A stretch of DNA of 47,048 nt, from the NCBI GenBank assembly GCA_029251375.1, contig JAQXDL010000039.1, forward strand, positions 1 to 47,048, in the 5' to 3' direction. This stretch comes from Pseudomonadales bacterium (GTDB taxonomy: Bacteria; Pseudomonadota; Gammaproteobacteria; Pseudomonadales; Azotimanducaceae). How positions within the stretch are numbered: position 1 is the stretch's first letter; each line of letters starts with the position of its first letter. The notes under the pieces were generated by a model that did no database searches, was not told the origin of the DNA, and worked only from the letters and a program-made list of their open reading frames with translations. A program made the position numbers and the translations under genes. Shown here in pieces: positions 1-9,387 of this stretch.

Positions 1-2
1 AA

Positions 3-134
3 AAAGCCAATCTTACGACAGACTTGAAATTGAACGCGCAAAAACTTGAAAAGCTTCAAGAATATTATGTTAAATTGCATAAGCTCTCCCTAGATGGGAA
101 AACACTCGATATGAGATTACGACCAAGCCAATAA
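3..134 (+). CDS. C-terminal end of an unidentified protein (5' truncated by window edge)
   Basis: An open frame enters from the left edge and runs 43 codons to a TAA at 132-134. It is rich in Lys and Leu and ends in a basic stretch around LDMRLRPSQ. The composition looks like real protein, but the fragment is too short to assign a family. The beginning of the gene lies outside the window. It could be a chance open frame. Confidence 0.4.
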   Translation, partial: KANLTTDLKLNAQKLEKLQEYYVKLHKLSLDGKTLDMRLRPSQ

Positions 135-372
135 ACGATCGAGTCTCTCGTTCTCCGTAAACACCTGCTTATTTGCCGAGAACTCAACCAACAACCACTG
201 CTGACCTCAGACCACTCTCGCCAGAACCCACCTCAGAACAATCACCTCAAACTTCAAAACAGTCGCTGATAGGATCAGTAGCCGAAGCAACGCTGAAGTA
301 TTGAGCTGAAACAAATACTAAGCGCCAGGTTTTGACATCAGCTCGAGCTAAGCATGTACATAAACACGTTTG

Positions 373-1113
373 TTACTCGCTAACGTCTTTTGCCTTACCG
401 AAATCTATCGTGATGTCTTTATACTCAGGTAAATCGTCGATTGATCGAAAATAGAATTTTTGACCACCAATGGACGCCTCATACATTAAGCCGCCTTTGG
501 CAATGGTGAATACCGCCATACCTTTATAGTATCGATTCACCGACTGTGCATCTTGACTCGTACTCACACCCGCGGAATGACCTCTCGTTGATGCTTCAGC
601 TGAAACCCCTAAGGTGATCGCTACAGCGGTCGCTTGCGCGCCAAACTCAAAGGAACCCGTTGTAAACTCGTCATAGGCACGTTTGTCTTCAAAAAAGATT
701 ATCTGGCTATAAGCTTGGCCGCCCATTTGGAAGCCTATAGAGAGTTGGCTCATTGAAACGTCACCGGTAAAACTACCGCCAGCAAACACCTTACCTTTCC
801 CATAAGCTGCACCGACACCAAAACCGCCTTTTCCAACATTTGGAAATATTGCGTAGCCAAACGCGTCATCAAACAACCTTGATGAATAAGACGCTTCGCG
901 AAATGTCTCAATGGTATCTTGGTATTTATCGGCAAATGCTACGGTGGGCATAACGATTGCCGCTGAAACACAAGCAATCACACAGAATTTTGCTGTTGCA
1001 CGTGCCCTTGTCCTGGATACAATTTTATCTGGGACTGGAACGCTTTGAACGTGTGGACGATTCTGAAATTGATTTATAAACTGTTTTAGACAGCTTTTAG
1101 CGCACTTGAACAC
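373..1113 (-). CDS. SYLF/YSC84 lipid-binding domain protein, exported
   Basis: The 246-residue product matches the YSC84/SYLF family: Gly-rich segments (NVGKGGFGVGAAYGKGKV, then FTGDVSMSQLSIGFQMGGQ), a FFEDKRAYDEFT block, and a C-terminal KGGLMYEASIGGQKF segment. A hydrophobic stretch at about residues 42-61 ending in AFA-DKYQ looks like a signal peptide, so the protein should act in the periplasm or at a membrane. The basic region ahead of it is unusually long (about 40 residues). The start is a GTG at 1113 with AGGA about 11 nt upstream, and I find no closer ATG, GTG or TTG. Known SYLF domains bind phosphoinositides or acidic lipids; the role in bacteria is poorly defined. The family call is firm, the function is not. 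Confidence 0.88.
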   Translation of the reverse strand: MFKCAKSCLKQFINQFQNRPHVQSVPVPDKIVSRTRARATAKFCVIACVSAAIVMPTVAFADKYQDTIETFREASYSSRLFDDAFGYAIFPNVGKGGFGVGAAYGKGKVFAGGSFTGDVSMSQLSIGFQMGGQAYSQIIFFEDKRAYDEFTTGSFEFGAQATAVAITLGVSAEASTRGHSAGVSTSQDAQSVNRYYKGMAVFTIAKGGLMYEASIGGQKFYFRSIDDLPEYKDITIDFGKAKDVSE

Positions 1114-1449
1114 GTATACAGATCCTGTAAATGGCTAGTAATTGAATTGTATTCCAAGGCTGCGTCAGATGTTGAGACAGCATCTTTGTAGCCTGAATCA
1201 TTGCGACGTAAACGCGAGTTAATGTCAACTCACGTCAACTAACTTTAATTATCTTCAATGGACTTCAATTGACCGCAATCAACTTCAATCAACTTCAATC
1301 AACTTCAAACCGCGTAAGAAACCCACCTCTTCTACCTTGATTTCGTCGCGTACCTATAGTTTGACTAGCCGAGTCAGTATAGTTCCCCTGTCGATAAACA
1401 ATTGTAAAAGATAAACGGCACAAGCTAAGCATAAACCCTAGGAAGTTTT
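1114..1449. repeat. Intergenic region with 10-bp tandem repeats
   Basis: This 336-bp gap separates the divergent SYLF and penicillin-acylase genes, so it must hold both promoters. The clearest content is a tandem array of AACTTCAATC: exact units at 1281-1290 and 1291-1300 and a variant at 1301-1310. More degenerate copies (TCAACT / CTTCAAT) reach back to about 1223. No convincing gene is present. Confidence 0.7.
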
Positions 1450-3840
1450 ATGAAATTGACACACGTCGCATTTTTGTCATTGATTCTATCGCTGTTGATT
1501 CCGCTACAACTTATTGGCGCTGAAACAATCGAATACGAACTTGAAGGTCTTGAAGTTGATGCGGAGATTCGCATCGACCAATGGGGTGTGCCGCACATTT
1601 ACGCCAAGAAACATTATGACGCTTTTTTCGTGCAGGGCTTCAACGCAGCACGAGATAGATTATGGCAAATCGATTTATGGCGCAGACGCGGTCTAGGACA
1701 GTTATCGGAAGTACTGGGCCCCGCCTTTGTCGAACAGGACACAGCCGCCCGCTTGTTCCTCTATAGAGGTTCGATGTTCAGCGAATGGTTAGCCTATGGC
1801 TCCGATTCGAAACGCATAGCGCAATCGTTTACCGCCGGTATTAATGCCTATATCGATTTGATCGCCAGACAACCAGACTTACTGCCGCTCGAGTTTGAGT
1901 TACTGGGTTACAAACCATCTAAATGGAACGCGTCGGATCCCGTTCGGATCCGTAGCAACGGCTTATGGCGTAACGTTGTCACCGAGGTACGCCGCGCTAG
2001 ACTTGCTTGCCAACATGGCCTGCAAGTCGATGCCGTGATAAAGAAATTGGAACCAGAATGGACCACAAAGATTCCAGCTGGACTGGACCCTTGCGATATT
2101 CCCGCCGATGTTCTGAAACTGTATTCATTATCAAAAGCCCCGGTTGATTTTCGTCTGGCGAGTCAATTTCAGCAGCCGGCCTCTAAAACTCAATCGGCTG
2201 TCTTAGAGCAAGTTGATCACACTCGAACATTAGCATTATTGTCAGATCAACTTATTGATGCAGGCAGCAATAACTGGGCTGTCGCACCTGACAAAACAAT
2301 CACCGGCCGCCCTATTCTGGCTAATGACCCACACCGAGGCCATGCGGTGCCGTCACTACGTTACATCGCGCATTTGGTTGCCCCTGGTATCAACGTGATC
2401 GGTGCTGGCGAGCCGGGCTTACCGGGTATTTCGATTGGGCATAACGAGAAAATTGCTTTTGGCTTAACCATTTTCTCTATCGATCAAGAGGATTTAGTTG
2501 TTTACGACCAACGACGTAAAGGCAAGATTTACCAATATAAGTATCTGGACAAGTGGGTCGACATGAAGACCCAAGTAGATGAAATAAAGGTCAAGGGACA
2601 AGACGCTGTGTCAGTACCTTTATTGTTTACCCGCGATGGGCCCGTCATCTATAAAAATAAGAAACAGGCGTTTGCCGTTCGAGCGGCTTGGTTAGAACCG
2701 GGTATGGCACCCTATTTTGGGTCAATCGAATATATGCGCGCACAAAACTGGGATGAGTTTCTTGCGGCATTGAATCGTTGGGGAGCCCCAGCGGAGAATC
2801 AAGTTTACGCAGATACGCAAGGCAACATTGGTTACAAGCCCGCTGGCTTAACGCCGATTCGTACTAACTACGATGGGCTACTACCGGTGCCAGGCAATGG
2901 CGCATATGAATGGCACGGTTTCTATGACATGGACCAGCTACCTGTTCAGTACAACCCAGAAAACGGCTACGTCGCGACCGCCAACGCGATGAGTCTGCCA
3001 AAGGATTTTCCATACCAAGAAAAAATTACCGGCTTTGAATGGGCCAACCCCTGGCGTATAAATCGCATAAGAGAAATTCTAGACGATACACCGCAACACA
3101 ATATGGATACGTCGATAGATCTACAAAGGGATTATGTTTCACTACCGGCTCGACGCTTGCTGCAGCAGATTCAAATTAGTGAACTGCCCGCCCCTGCAAG
3201 TACTATATTCTCTCAATGGAACTATCAGCTTGAACGAGATTCGAGCGCTGCAACATTGTTTGAAGTGTGGATGAATCGTCACTTGACCCCGATGGTCATC
3301 GCAACGGTTACTGGTATTGATGACCCGGCTGCACTGGCATCACTGGATAATTTGAGTGCAATAGATGAGTTTGAAAAACTCAACGAAACACGCAGAACTC
3401 AAATCGTCGCTGATTCTATGGCCGAGGCCATTTTAGATGTTGAAGCATTGATGGGCGCGGACCCAACTAACTGGCAATGGGGTAGACTGCATAAAATGAA
3501 ATTTACCCACCCGCTTGTTGATCTTGTGGATGAAGACACCCAAGCGCTGTTGTCAATTCCTATTGTTTCAAGGGGTGGCAGCGGCGATACGGCAAACTCA
3601 ACTCGTTATCGTAAGGATTTTTCAGTTGCCAGTGGTGGTTCATGGCGAATGGTGATCGATGTGGGCGAATGGGACAATGCGGTTATGACCAATGCACCTG
3701 GACAAAGCGGTGACCCTAGCAGTCCTCACTATGACGATATGTTACAAACCTGGGCAGATGAAGGTCATATGCCACTACTTTACTCTCGAGAAAAGGTCGT
3801 CGCCAATACTCGTGTAATAATCAAGTTAAAGGCTAAATAA
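1450..3840 (+). CDS. Penicillin acylase family (Ntn-hydrolase) amidase, secreted
   Basis: The 796-residue protein has the layout of penicillin/AHL acylases: signal peptide (about residues 1-24), an alpha-chain opening with RIDQWGVPHIYA and the FVQGFNAARDRLWQIDLWRR block, then the junction G-S-N-N-W with Ser273 as predicted N-terminal nucleophile after autocleavage. The beta chain has NDPHRGHAVPSLRY, GLPGISIGHNEKIAFGLT and, near the end, GSGDTANSTRY and PGQSGDPSSPHYDD. It should mature in the periplasm to an alpha/beta heterodimer that cleaves an amide bond. Homologues act on penicillins, N-acyl-homoserine lactones or other acyl amides; the substrate cannot be read here. The ATG is preceded by AGGAAG. 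mnmH begins 13 nt after the stop, so the two are probably co-transcribed. Confidence 0.93.
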   Translation: MKLTHVAFLSLILSLLIPLQLIGAETIEYELEGLEVDAEIRIDQWGVPHIYAKKHYDAFFVQGFNAARDRLWQIDLWRRRGLGQLSEVLGPAFVEQDTAARLFLYRGSMFSEWLAYGSDSKRIAQSFTAGINAYIDLIARQPDLLPLEFELLGYKPSKWNASDPVRIRSNGLWRNVVTEVRRARLACQHGLQVDAVIKKLEPEWTTKIPAGLDPCDIPADVLKLYSLSKAPVDFRLASQFQQPASKTQSAVLEQVDHTRTLALLSDQLIDAGSNNWAVAPDKTITGRPILANDPHRGHAVPSLRYIAHLVAPGINVIGAGEPGLPGISIGHNEKIAFGLTIFSIDQEDLVVYDQRRKGKIYQYKYLDKWVDMKTQVDEIKVKGQDAVSVPLLFTRDGPVIYKNKKQAFAVRAAWLEPGMAPYFGSIEYMRAQNWDEFLAALNRWGAPAENQVYADTQGNIGYKPAGLTPIRTNYDGLLPVPGNGAYEWHGFYDMDQLPVQYNPENGYVATANAMSLPKDFPYQEKITGFEWANPWRINRIREILDDTPQHNMDTSIDLQRDYVSLPARRLLQQIQISELPAPASTIFSQWNYQLERDSSAATLFEVWMNRHLTPMVIATVTGIDDPAALASLDNLSAIDEFEKLNETRRTQIVADSMAEAILDVEALMGADPTNWQWGRLHKMKFTHPLVDLVDEDTQALLSIPIVSRGGSGDTANSTRYRKDFSVASGGSWRMVIDVGEWDNAVMTNAPGQSGDPSSPHYDDMLQTWADEGHMPLLYSREKVVANTRVIIKLKAK

Positions 3841-3853
3841 TTGTGATTTCGAA

Positions 3854-4954
3854 ATGGAAATAGATAGCGCCTCTGAAGAGAAAGAGTTTTCTGTACTTCA
3901 TGACTTGTTGAAGTCAGACACGCCTCTGCTTGATGTTCGCGCGGCGGTGGAGTTCTCCAAAGGCGCCTTCCCCTTCGCCACAAACATACCAATCTTAACT
4001 GATGAAGAGCGGCAACAGGTTGGCACCTGCTACAAACAAGAAGGCTCGCAAGCTGCAACCAAACTGGGCCATGAACTGGTCAAAGACGATACTAAACAGC
4101 ACAGGATAGATGCTTGGGCTGCCTTTTTGAACGCTAATCCACAGGCTTGGATATACTGCTTTCGAGGAGGCCAACGTTCGACGATCGCACAACGTTGGCT
4201 AGCAGAATCAGGTATTGATGTCCCTAAAATCGAAGGCGGCTACAAAGCGCTGCGTCGAAGCCTGCTTCATCTTTACGACAACCTACCACCTTTGGTCATC
4301 GTTGCAGGTAAGACAGGTGTTGGTAAAACAATTTTGATCAATGATCTCAATAACAGTATCGATTTAGAGGGCCGAGCCAATCATCGTGGTTCAGCATTCG
4401 GTAATTATTGGACCCAACAACCCTCACAGATCGATTTTGAAAATCGTGTCGCGATCGATCTTTTGAAAAGTAAAGGCACCGTTGTGCTTGAGGACGAAGG
4501 CAGACTGATTGGCAAACTAAGCTTGCCACTACCGCTGCAGGCGGCAATGAAACAGGCGCCTTTGGTATTACTTGAAGCGACCGTACAGGAACGTGTTGAG
4601 ACCATTTTTCAAGATTATATCGTTGATTCAATCGCAAGCTGTGATCAGACAGAAAACGCAGTTGAATTGCTCGAGACGAAATATTTAGATGCACTTAGTG
4701 CAGTAAAGAAACGCTTAGGTGGCGAGGCTTACGCGACAATATCATTAGCAATGAAAACGGCCTTTAATGACCATAGAAAGGGAGATCCAACTAGCCATAA
4801 AAACTGGATTAAGTCGATGTTAGTGACCTACTACGACCCCATGTATGAGTATCAGATTCAGAATAAACAGGACCGAATTATTTGTCGTGGATCGATAACG
4901 GAACTTAAGCAGTATCTGGCAGCGTCCAATCTCAACGAAGTTGCGGCGCGATAA
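3854..4954 (+). CDS. mnmH: tRNA 2-selenouridine synthase
   Basis: The product (366 residues, the usual MnmH/SelU/YbbB size) has an N-terminal rhodanese domain with the active-site loop YCFRGGQRS (Cys102), followed by a P-loop domain with Walker A GKTGVGKT at residues 152-159. MnmH converts 2-thiouridine at the wobble position of tRNA-Lys, -Glu and -Gln to 2-selenouridine via a geranylated intermediate, using selenophosphate from SelD. All key motifs are intact. Its presence implies that the cell makes selenophosphate, which matters for the TGA-containing gene at 27041. It starts 13 nt after the acylase gene; the pairing has no obvious functional logic. Confidence 0.96.
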   Translation: MEIDSASEEKEFSVLHDLLKSDTPLLDVRAAVEFSKGAFPFATNIPILTDEERQQVGTCYKQEGSQAATKLGHELVKDDTKQHRIDAWAAFLNANPQAWIYCFRGGQRSTIAQRWLAESGIDVPKIEGGYKALRRSLLHLYDNLPPLVIVAGKTGVGKTILINDLNNSIDLEGRANHRGSAFGNYWTQQPSQIDFENRVAIDLLKSKGTVVLEDEGRLIGKLSLPLPLQAAMKQAPLVLLEATVQERVETIFQDYIVDSIASCDQTENAVELLETKYLDALSAVKKRLGGEAYATISLAMKTAFNDHRKGDPTSHKNWIKSMLVTYYDPMYEYQIQNKQDRIICRGSITELKQYLAASNLNEVAAR

Positions 4955-5069
4955 ATGTCGACACCCTATTATTCTTAACGTGATAATAAAATTGGCAGCA
5001 ACCGCATGTTGAAAAGTGATCCTGCACAAAAAAATGTAGCACAAGGCCAGTGTTAGATAGGAGCCGAAT

Positions 5070-5513
5070 ATGACGGAAGACCAGAGCGACACACAAGAAG
5101 TAGTACCGAATCGTTGGCAGGTGTTGCGCGACGCAGTGGCTTTTCAATTTAAATTGTTAATGGATGGTGCGCGGGATGTGTTGTTGTCACCCATCTCTAT
5201 CGGTGCTGCCATTTTGGGTTTAATTTTTAAGCCTGATAATCCCGGTATTTATTTTAATCGGCTAATGAAGTTCGGTCACAAAACCGATGTCTGGATTAAT
5301 TTGTTCGGTCCTTCAAACCAACACCCAGAAACTCCGGTTGACGAAGGCACAACTCTGGACTTCGCACGCCCTCCTAAAGAAAACATTTCCTCCGATGCTT
5401 ATGTCAAAAAACTAGAGGATTTGTTAATTGCTGAATACAACAAAGGCGGACTGATCAAAGACCTGAAAGAAGGCACCGATACTCTGTTAGAGAAATTAAG
5501 AAAAGATCCATAA
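5070..5513 (+). CDS. Small conserved-looking protein of unknown function
   Basis: The 147-residue product has no domain I can name. It starts from an ATG with a good AGGAG site 7 nt upstream. Residues about 18-55 form an amphipathic/hydrophobic stretch (ISIGAAILGLIF at its core) that may be a single membrane-associated helix. A FNRLMKFGHKTDVWINLFG segment and a charged C-terminal helix (KKLEDLLIAEYNKGG...LLEKLRKDP) follow. It lies 115 nt downstream of mnmH on the same strand and converges on the antiporter gene. The ribosome-binding site and composition support a real gene. Confidence 0.75.
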   Translation: MTEDQSDTQEVVPNRWQVLRDAVAFQFKLLMDGARDVLLSPISIGAAILGLIFKPDNPGIYFNRLMKFGHKTDVWINLFGPSNQHPETPVDEGTTLDFARPPKENISSDAYVKKLEDLLIAEYNKGGLIKDLKEGTDTLLEKLRKDP

Positions 5514-5565
5514 CTGCAGCATCGAAGCCGACCGTAAACGTACGCATACGATGTAAAACTAATCT

Positions 5566-5594
5566 AACGATTTAAGTATCGTTGTTAGCTTTTT
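5566..5594 (+). terminator. Weak candidate terminator between convergent genes
   Basis: AACGAT (5566-5571) pairs with ATCGTT (5578-5583) around a 6-nt loop. A run of five T follows six bases later. It overlaps the stop codon of the convergent antiporter gene. The stem is short, so the call is tentative. Confidence 0.3.
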
Positions 5595-8089
5595 GGCTCA
5601 TGGTTAACGTGCGTACTCGAACTCTTCCTAGACTCATCAATTTCTTCTACTCGTGCTCTGATCTCCGGATGCGCCTCGCAAATTTTATCTAAATCGCTGC
5701 CTTTCAGTTCATAAAGACTGCAAGGCGTCGCGGCTGTCGCCGTCGCATTTCTAGGCGTGCCGTGCAGCATTGCTGACTCACCAAAAAAGTCGCCGGCGTA
5801 AAGCGCTGCAACCTGTTTCGACTCATCACCCTGTTTAATAGTGACATTGGCGATTCCTCTTGCGATTAGAAACATCGAATCTCCCGCAGTGCCTTGGCGG
5901 ATAATATCGGTTCCCCTGGGGTACGTTCGTGCTCTTAGATACTTCGCAATAAGTTCGAATCGCTTAGTTTCAATCTTCGAAAACGCAGGTACTTTTCTGA
6001 GCAACTCCTCGATTTCAATCTCAAATGTTGCGGACATATTATCCTGCGTCAGAATACGTAGACGTTCGGATTGGTCCTTAAGTATTTTGCCTGCGACGCC
6101 AGGCTGCAAAATACCCGTTTCCGCGGCATGTTCAACGCTATCCTTCTCAGCAATTAACATTAACCGTTGTCCTAGTTGTTCCATCGATGCCTCGACAAAC
6201 TCTGGGTATTGCTCCCCCACTTCATCGATGAGTTGTCGTACTTGGAGTTGGATCGATTCATAGACTTGCGTTAACTCAGAGACAATTTCCCGATCAATCT
6301 CTTCGCCCGCGATGCGGTTCATCTGCCCGATGACACTAACTGAACCTCGATAGCGCCCCCAAGCGACGCCATAATCACGCACGATCCACTGCGTTCTCAG
6401 TTGCTCTAACGGCCGACTTAGTCCGGGTATGTAATCCATGATGAACATAAGGATCTGACTGAATCGTTTGCCGATCGACGTTTCAATCTTCGCAGCTGGC
6501 AAAACATTTTTATGGCGCACGCCGTCCAACTGAACATCCACCGTATGGTCCAACTCTCTGAATGCCCACTCATTGATAAGTCCCTGGGAAAACAGCTCGT
6601 GGTAGCGGGATTTTTCTCTAACCAGACAACGCATTGCCAATATTGTGCGCATTTCGTCTGCCTGCATATTCTCATGCAACCCCTGCAGTTCGGCAGTCAA
6701 TTTTGTTATTTGTCTTGCGCTTTTATCTTGAATATTGTCAGCGATTCGTTTGGGGAAAATTTCACCCTTTGTAAGGATATCTAAGCGTGACAAACCTTCG
6801 ACCCGCGCCTCTCTATCACCTTCTATGCGAGCAAGATTATCCGGCAGGCTCATCTGGTCCAATTTGAGCCACTTAACCAGCACTTCGATAGTCAGGCCTT
6901 GCACAACGAGCGTGAATAGAACCGCGCCCATGACAACATTTATCAGTGTGTCTTTGTATTCAAATGGCGGCAGAGCCAACACAATCGCAAGTGCAATCGC
7001 GCCTCTCAAGCCACCCCAGTACATGACACATCGATAAGGCAAACCAATCGCTTCGACACCAGGGAATCTGCCTACCAGAGGTACAACGCCAAACACAACA
7101 ACGGCTCTGGAAATCAACATACCAGCAACAACGATACCGATTAGATCGATGTTCTGCCAAAGCGCAACCAGGTCAATTTGCATACCCACCATTAGAAAGA
7201 TCAAGGCATTGGCGAGATAGGCTAAATACTCCCAGAAGTGTTCCATAAACTCTTCTATAGAAGGCGAAATTTTCGATTTACCCCACGAGCCCATGAGCAG
7301 GCCAGCAGCGACCACCGCCATTATGCCGCTAACATGAAACACATGTTCTGCAATGATGAATGAGAAATAAGCGAGAATGGTTGATATGGTAATTTCAATT
7401 GCAGGGTCAGATTCAACGTTACCTAACAACAAACCTGCAGCGACGGCGAGAAGCCAACCAACGACAGCACCTCCAAGGAATACCACAACAAAATTAAGCA
7501 AACCATCGACGACAACCGCGCCCGAAAACGTGCCAGCAGTTAATATGCCTATCAAGATAGTCGCCAACACGAGTGACGTTGCATCGTTTAGCAGGCTTTC
7601 ACCTTCAACTAATATTGTCAGTCTTTCAGGTACACCCAGTTGTTTAAAAATGGATATCACAGCGACCGGGTCGGTCGCACTCAGGATCGCCCCCAGCAGC
7701 AAGGCCACCATAATTTCGAAGGGCGCAAACAGCGACAAGGTCAAACCAATAATCGCCGTCGACAACAACAGGCCTGGTACCGCAAGGGTCAAAATCGGTA
7801 GGATATTTCTACCCAACTGGCGAGCATTAAGATTGAAAGCCGATTCAAATATGAGCGTCGGTATAAAAACGAAAAGCACCAGATCAGGACTGAGCTCGAA
7901 CTCGGCGAGGGAGTGAAAACCGGGAATATTTTCTGCGGCAAAGGATAGAAAGATACCGATGAACACCAAAGCAATGGTCAGCGGTAGTTTTTGCATGCGC
8001 TTATTGACCGAACTGGCCGTCGCGGCAACCAGCATCAACAACATAATACCGGTGACTAACTCGGCGAGATGTACCCCTTCTTGCCCCAT
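5585..8089 (-). CDS. CPA1-type Na+/H+ antiporter with C-terminal cyclic-nucleotide-binding domain
   Basis: The 834-residue protein starts with about a dozen hydrophobic helices (residues 8-400) typical of NhaP/SOS1-like antiporters. It carries the signature S-A-T-D-P (ATDP 138-141) and EGESLLNDA (E164, N168, D169), which hold the ion-binding Asp residues. A long cytosolic helical region follows. At about residues 695-805 lies a CNB domain with the phosphate-binding cassette FGESAMLHGTPRNATA, including the R-x-A arrangement. The protein should exchange Na+ (or K+) for H+ at the inner membrane, with the tail suggesting gating by cAMP or a related nucleotide. The domain order resembles plant SOS1. 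It is transcribed alone. Confidence 0.94.
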   Translation of the reverse strand: MGQEGVHLAELVTGIMLLMLVAATASSVNKRMQKLPLTIALVFIGIFLSFAAENIPGFHSLAEFELSPDLVLFVFIPTLIFESAFNLNARQLGRNILPILTLAVPGLLLSTAIIGLTLSLFAPFEIMVALLLGAILSATDPVAVISIFKQLGVPERLTILVEGESLLNDATSLVLATILIGILTAGTFSGAVVVDGLLNFVVVFLGGAVVGWLLAVAAGLLLGNVESDPAIEITISTILAYFSFIIAEHVFHVSGIMAVVAAGLLMGSWGKSKISPSIEEFMEHFWEYLAYLANALIFLMVGMQIDLVALWQNIDLIGIVVAGMLISRAVVVFGVVPLVGRFPGVEAIGLPYRCVMYWGGLRGAIALAIVLALPPFEYKDTLINVVMGAVLFTLVVQGLTIEVLVKWLKLDQMSLPDNLARIEGDREARVEGLSRLDILTKGEIFPKRIADNIQDKSARQITKLTAELQGLHENMQADEMRTILAMRCLVREKSRYHELFSQGLINEWAFRELDHTVDVQLDGVRHKNVLPAAKIETSIGKRFSQILMFIMDYIPGLSRPLEQLRTQWIVRDYGVAWGRYRGSVSVIGQMNRIAGEEIDREIVSELTQVYESIQLQVRQLIDEVGEQYPEFVEASMEQLGQRLMLIAEKDSVEHAAETGILQPGVAGKILKDQSERLRILTQDNMSATFEIEIEELLRKVPAFSKIETKRFELIAKYLRARTYPRGTDIIRQGTAGDSMFLIARGIANVTIKQGDESKQVAALYAGDFFGESAMLHGTPRNATATAATPCSLYELKGSDLDKICEAHPEIRARVEEIDESRKSSSTHVNHEPKS

Positions 8090-8220
8090 GGTACGACCTT
8101 TTTATTATTGATCACGACTGAGTCTAACAAGATTCTAACGAGCACTATACCTAATTTGCCTGTCGATTCGATCTGCGCGCGTACAGTGCGATTACATCAA
8201 TATTCGAAATACCCGGCATG

Positions 8221-9387
8221 TTAGTAGCTCTTCTCTTGCCCTAATACCTGCTCCGCTATGAAGGATTTAACCAACTCCTGACTAACCGGTGCAATCACCG
8301 GAATCATGATTTCCCGCAGATAGCGTTCAACATGATATTCCTTCGCATAACCCATGCCGCCATGGGTCAGGACCGCTCTCTGACAGGCGCTTAAAGCCGC
8401 TTCGGCGGCGAGAAATTTAGCCGCATTCGCCTCTGCGCCGCAAGGTTTGCCCGCATCGTAAAGCGCAGCCGCTTTTTGCACCATCAGGTTTGCCGCTTCG
8501 AGCTGCATCCAGTTAACAGCCAAAGGATGTTGAATACCTTGATTCTTACCAATGGTTCTATCAAAAACGACACGATCCCGCGCGTACTGACTGGCCTTTT
8601 GTAATGCAGCCTGTCCTAAACCAACTGCCTCCGCCGCAATCAATATCCTCTCAGGGTTCAAGCCATGAAGTAAGTATTTCCAGCCCGAGCCTTCTTCACC
8701 AATCCTGTCTTCAACGGGAACGACCAAATCGTCGATAAATAGCGCATTTGAATCGATCGCTTTGCGGCCCATCTTTTCGATCAGACGTACTTCAATCTTG
8801 TCTCGGTCAAGGTCGGTATAAAACAATGACAAGCCGTCTGTAGGTTTAACACAATCTTCAATGTCTGTTGTTCGGCAGATAATCAGTATCTTGTTGGCCG
8901 TTTGCGCTGTTGTTGTCCACATCTTACGGCCGTTTATAATGTAGTGATCGCCATTGCGTACAGCCCGCGTTGATAGCCGAGTCGTATTTAGGCCCGCATC
9001 AGGCTCTGTCACGCCAAAACAGGCGCGATCTTGGCCTTTGATCAGCGGTGGTAGAAGGCGGGCTTTTTGTTCCTCAGTACCAAATACAACGATAGGATTG
9101 GGCCCAAACAGGTTTAAATGAACCGCTGAAGCACCACTCATGCCGGCGCCAGAGCGCGCGATTGTATGTGCAAGTATGGCTGCGTCAGAAATGCCAAGAC
9201 CGGCTCCACCATATGCTGCCGGCATAGCTATGCCCAGCCAGCCGCCATCAGTAACGGCTTTTACGAAGTCGTCGGGGAAATCACCCTGCGTATCTCTTGC
9301 TAACCAATAGTCATCATCAAACTGATCGCAGATCTTTTGTATCGCATCTTGAATCGCGATTTGTTGTTCTGTTAGGTCGAAGTTCAT
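8221..9387 (-). CDS. Acyl-CoA dehydrogenase (helix-G glutamate type)
   Basis: The 388-residue protein has the whole ACAD fold: N-terminal helices, the FAD/substrate segment CFGVTEPDAGLNTTRL, the MWTTTA strand, and the C-terminal THGGMGYAKEYHVERYLRE signature. Where many ACADs carry the catalytic Glu (E-G-T near the C-terminus), this protein has IAPVSQELV instead. A Glu in GLNPERI (Glu246) sits where isovaleryl-CoA dehydrogenase keeps its catalytic base, so activity is likely retained. It should oxidise an acyl-CoA to the 2-enoyl-CoA and pass electrons to ETF. The C-terminal -SY ending is common in this subgroup. It is divergent from the TetR gene at 9791, which may control it. Confidence 0.93.
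   Translation of the reverse strand: MNFDLTEQQIAIQDAIQKICDQFDDDYWLARDTQGDFPDDFVKAVTDGGWLGIAMPAAYGGAGLGISDAAILAHTIARSGAGMSGASAVHLNLFGPNPIVVFGTEEQKARLLPPLIKGQDRACFGVTEPDAGLNTTRLSTRAVRNGDHYIINGRKMWTTTAQTANKILIICRTTDIEDCVKPTDGLSLFYTDLDRDKIEVRLIEKMGRKAIDSNALFIDDLVVPVEDRIGEEGSGWKYLLHGLNPERILIAAEAVGLGQAALQKASQYARDRVVFDRTIGKNQGIQHPLAVNWMQLEAANLMVQKAAALYDAGKPCGAEANAAKFLAAEAALSACQRAVLTHGGMGYAKEYHVERYLREIMIPVIAPVSQELVKSFIAEQVLGQEKSY

Noticed and set aside
4975-5000. TATTAT/ATAATA hairpin downstream of mnmH as terminator
   Set aside because: Only six A-T pairs around a 10-nt loop with no T-run; too weak.
7377-7916. 179-residue rightward ORF opposite the antiporter gene
   Set aside because: It is the antisense shadow of a strongly conserved membrane gene and has low-complexity Ser/Thr/Pro-rich composition.
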